Assembly (NCBI GenBank): GCA_943372995.1
Contig: CALSAQ010000007.1
Location: forward strand, 44,505 to 108,504
Reading direction: 5' to 3'
DNA from: CAJBVG01 sp943372995
GTDB taxonomy: Bacteria > Bacteroidota > Bacteroidia > Sphingobacteriales > Sphingobacteriaceae
DNA: 64,000 nucleotides
Part shown: positions 63,956 through 64,000 of the stretch, in pieces
How the letters are laid out: every line of letters starts with the position of its first letter
How positions within the stretch are numbered: the stretch's first letter is position 1
The notes under the pieces: generated by a model
The model's input: the letters and a program-made list of their open reading frames with translations, nothing else
Database searches by the model: none
Told to the model about the DNA's origin: nothing
Position numbers and translations under genes: made by a program

Positions 63956-64000
63956 ATGAACTCGATTGCTTTTTGTACCAAAATATATATATTTATATAA

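Noticed and set aside
63957..64000. Short open frame after the TonB receptor
   Set aside because: It has only 14 codons before a stop, with no domain or promoter.

Overview
The window is chromosomal DNA from a member of the Bacteroidota, probably an aquatic or free-living Flavobacteriales/Chitinophagales-type organism. I cannot place it to genus. The evidence is the low G+C content, promoters of the TAnnTTTG type in place of a sigma70 -10 box, start codons without clear Shine-Dalgarno sites, three giant secreted proteins with type IX secretion (T9SS) C-terminal sorting domains, an OmpA protein with thrombospondin type 3 repeats, a CarboxypepD_reg/TonB receptor and a Bacteroidota-type YbeY.

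Left part (1-21.4 kb), mostly housekeeping. The translation operon rplM-rpsI-rpsB-tsf runs leftwards behind a TAnnTTTG promoter and a 5' leader hairpin. It ends at a strong terminator, beyond which lie pyrH and a truncated frr. Next come a GT39-like membrane glycosyltransferase, a class I aminotransferase, an OmpA/TSP3 outer-membrane protein, an RsmI-like methyltransferase, a second large GT-C/YfhO-like membrane protein, rarA coupled to an ATP-grasp gene, a lipoprotein, a persulfide dioxygenase-rhodanese fusion, the tight cluster DUF4175-ybeY-SDR, and a PepSY-like lipoprotein with a histidine-rich insert.

Middle (21.6-52.1 kb). Three consecutive giant genes (2847, about 3441 and 3483 codons) run leftwards and fill almost 30 kb. 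Only an Lrp/AsnC regulator interrupts them. Each encodes a signal peptide, right-handed beta-helix modules of about 450-500 residues (about 800 in the first module of the third protein) with CARDB/FN3-like spacers, a ladder of Ig-like repeats, a PKD domain and a T9SS tail. They are modular paralogues (A-A-B, A-A-A-B, C-B). The sorting-domain DNA of the second and third is about 97% identical, which suggests gene conversion.

Right part (52.1-64 kb), the most interesting non-coding DNA. Directly upstream of mnmG (gidA) lie three parS-like 16-mers within 104 bp. About 5.4 kb further on, the AT-rich gap between divergent nadA and nadB carries two perfect DnaA boxes in opposite orientation and one 8/9 match. 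Most genes left of this zone, including the ribosomal operon and the giants, are transcribed leftwards, and most to its right rightwards. Together this suggests that the window spans the replication origin/centromere region. Other genes here are a small lipoprotein, a Big_5 lipoprotein, a gamma-carbonic anhydrase-like protein coupled to nadA, nadB, thiL and a complete TonB-dependent receptor.

No tRNA, rRNA, CRISPR array, prophage or insertion sequence was recognised.
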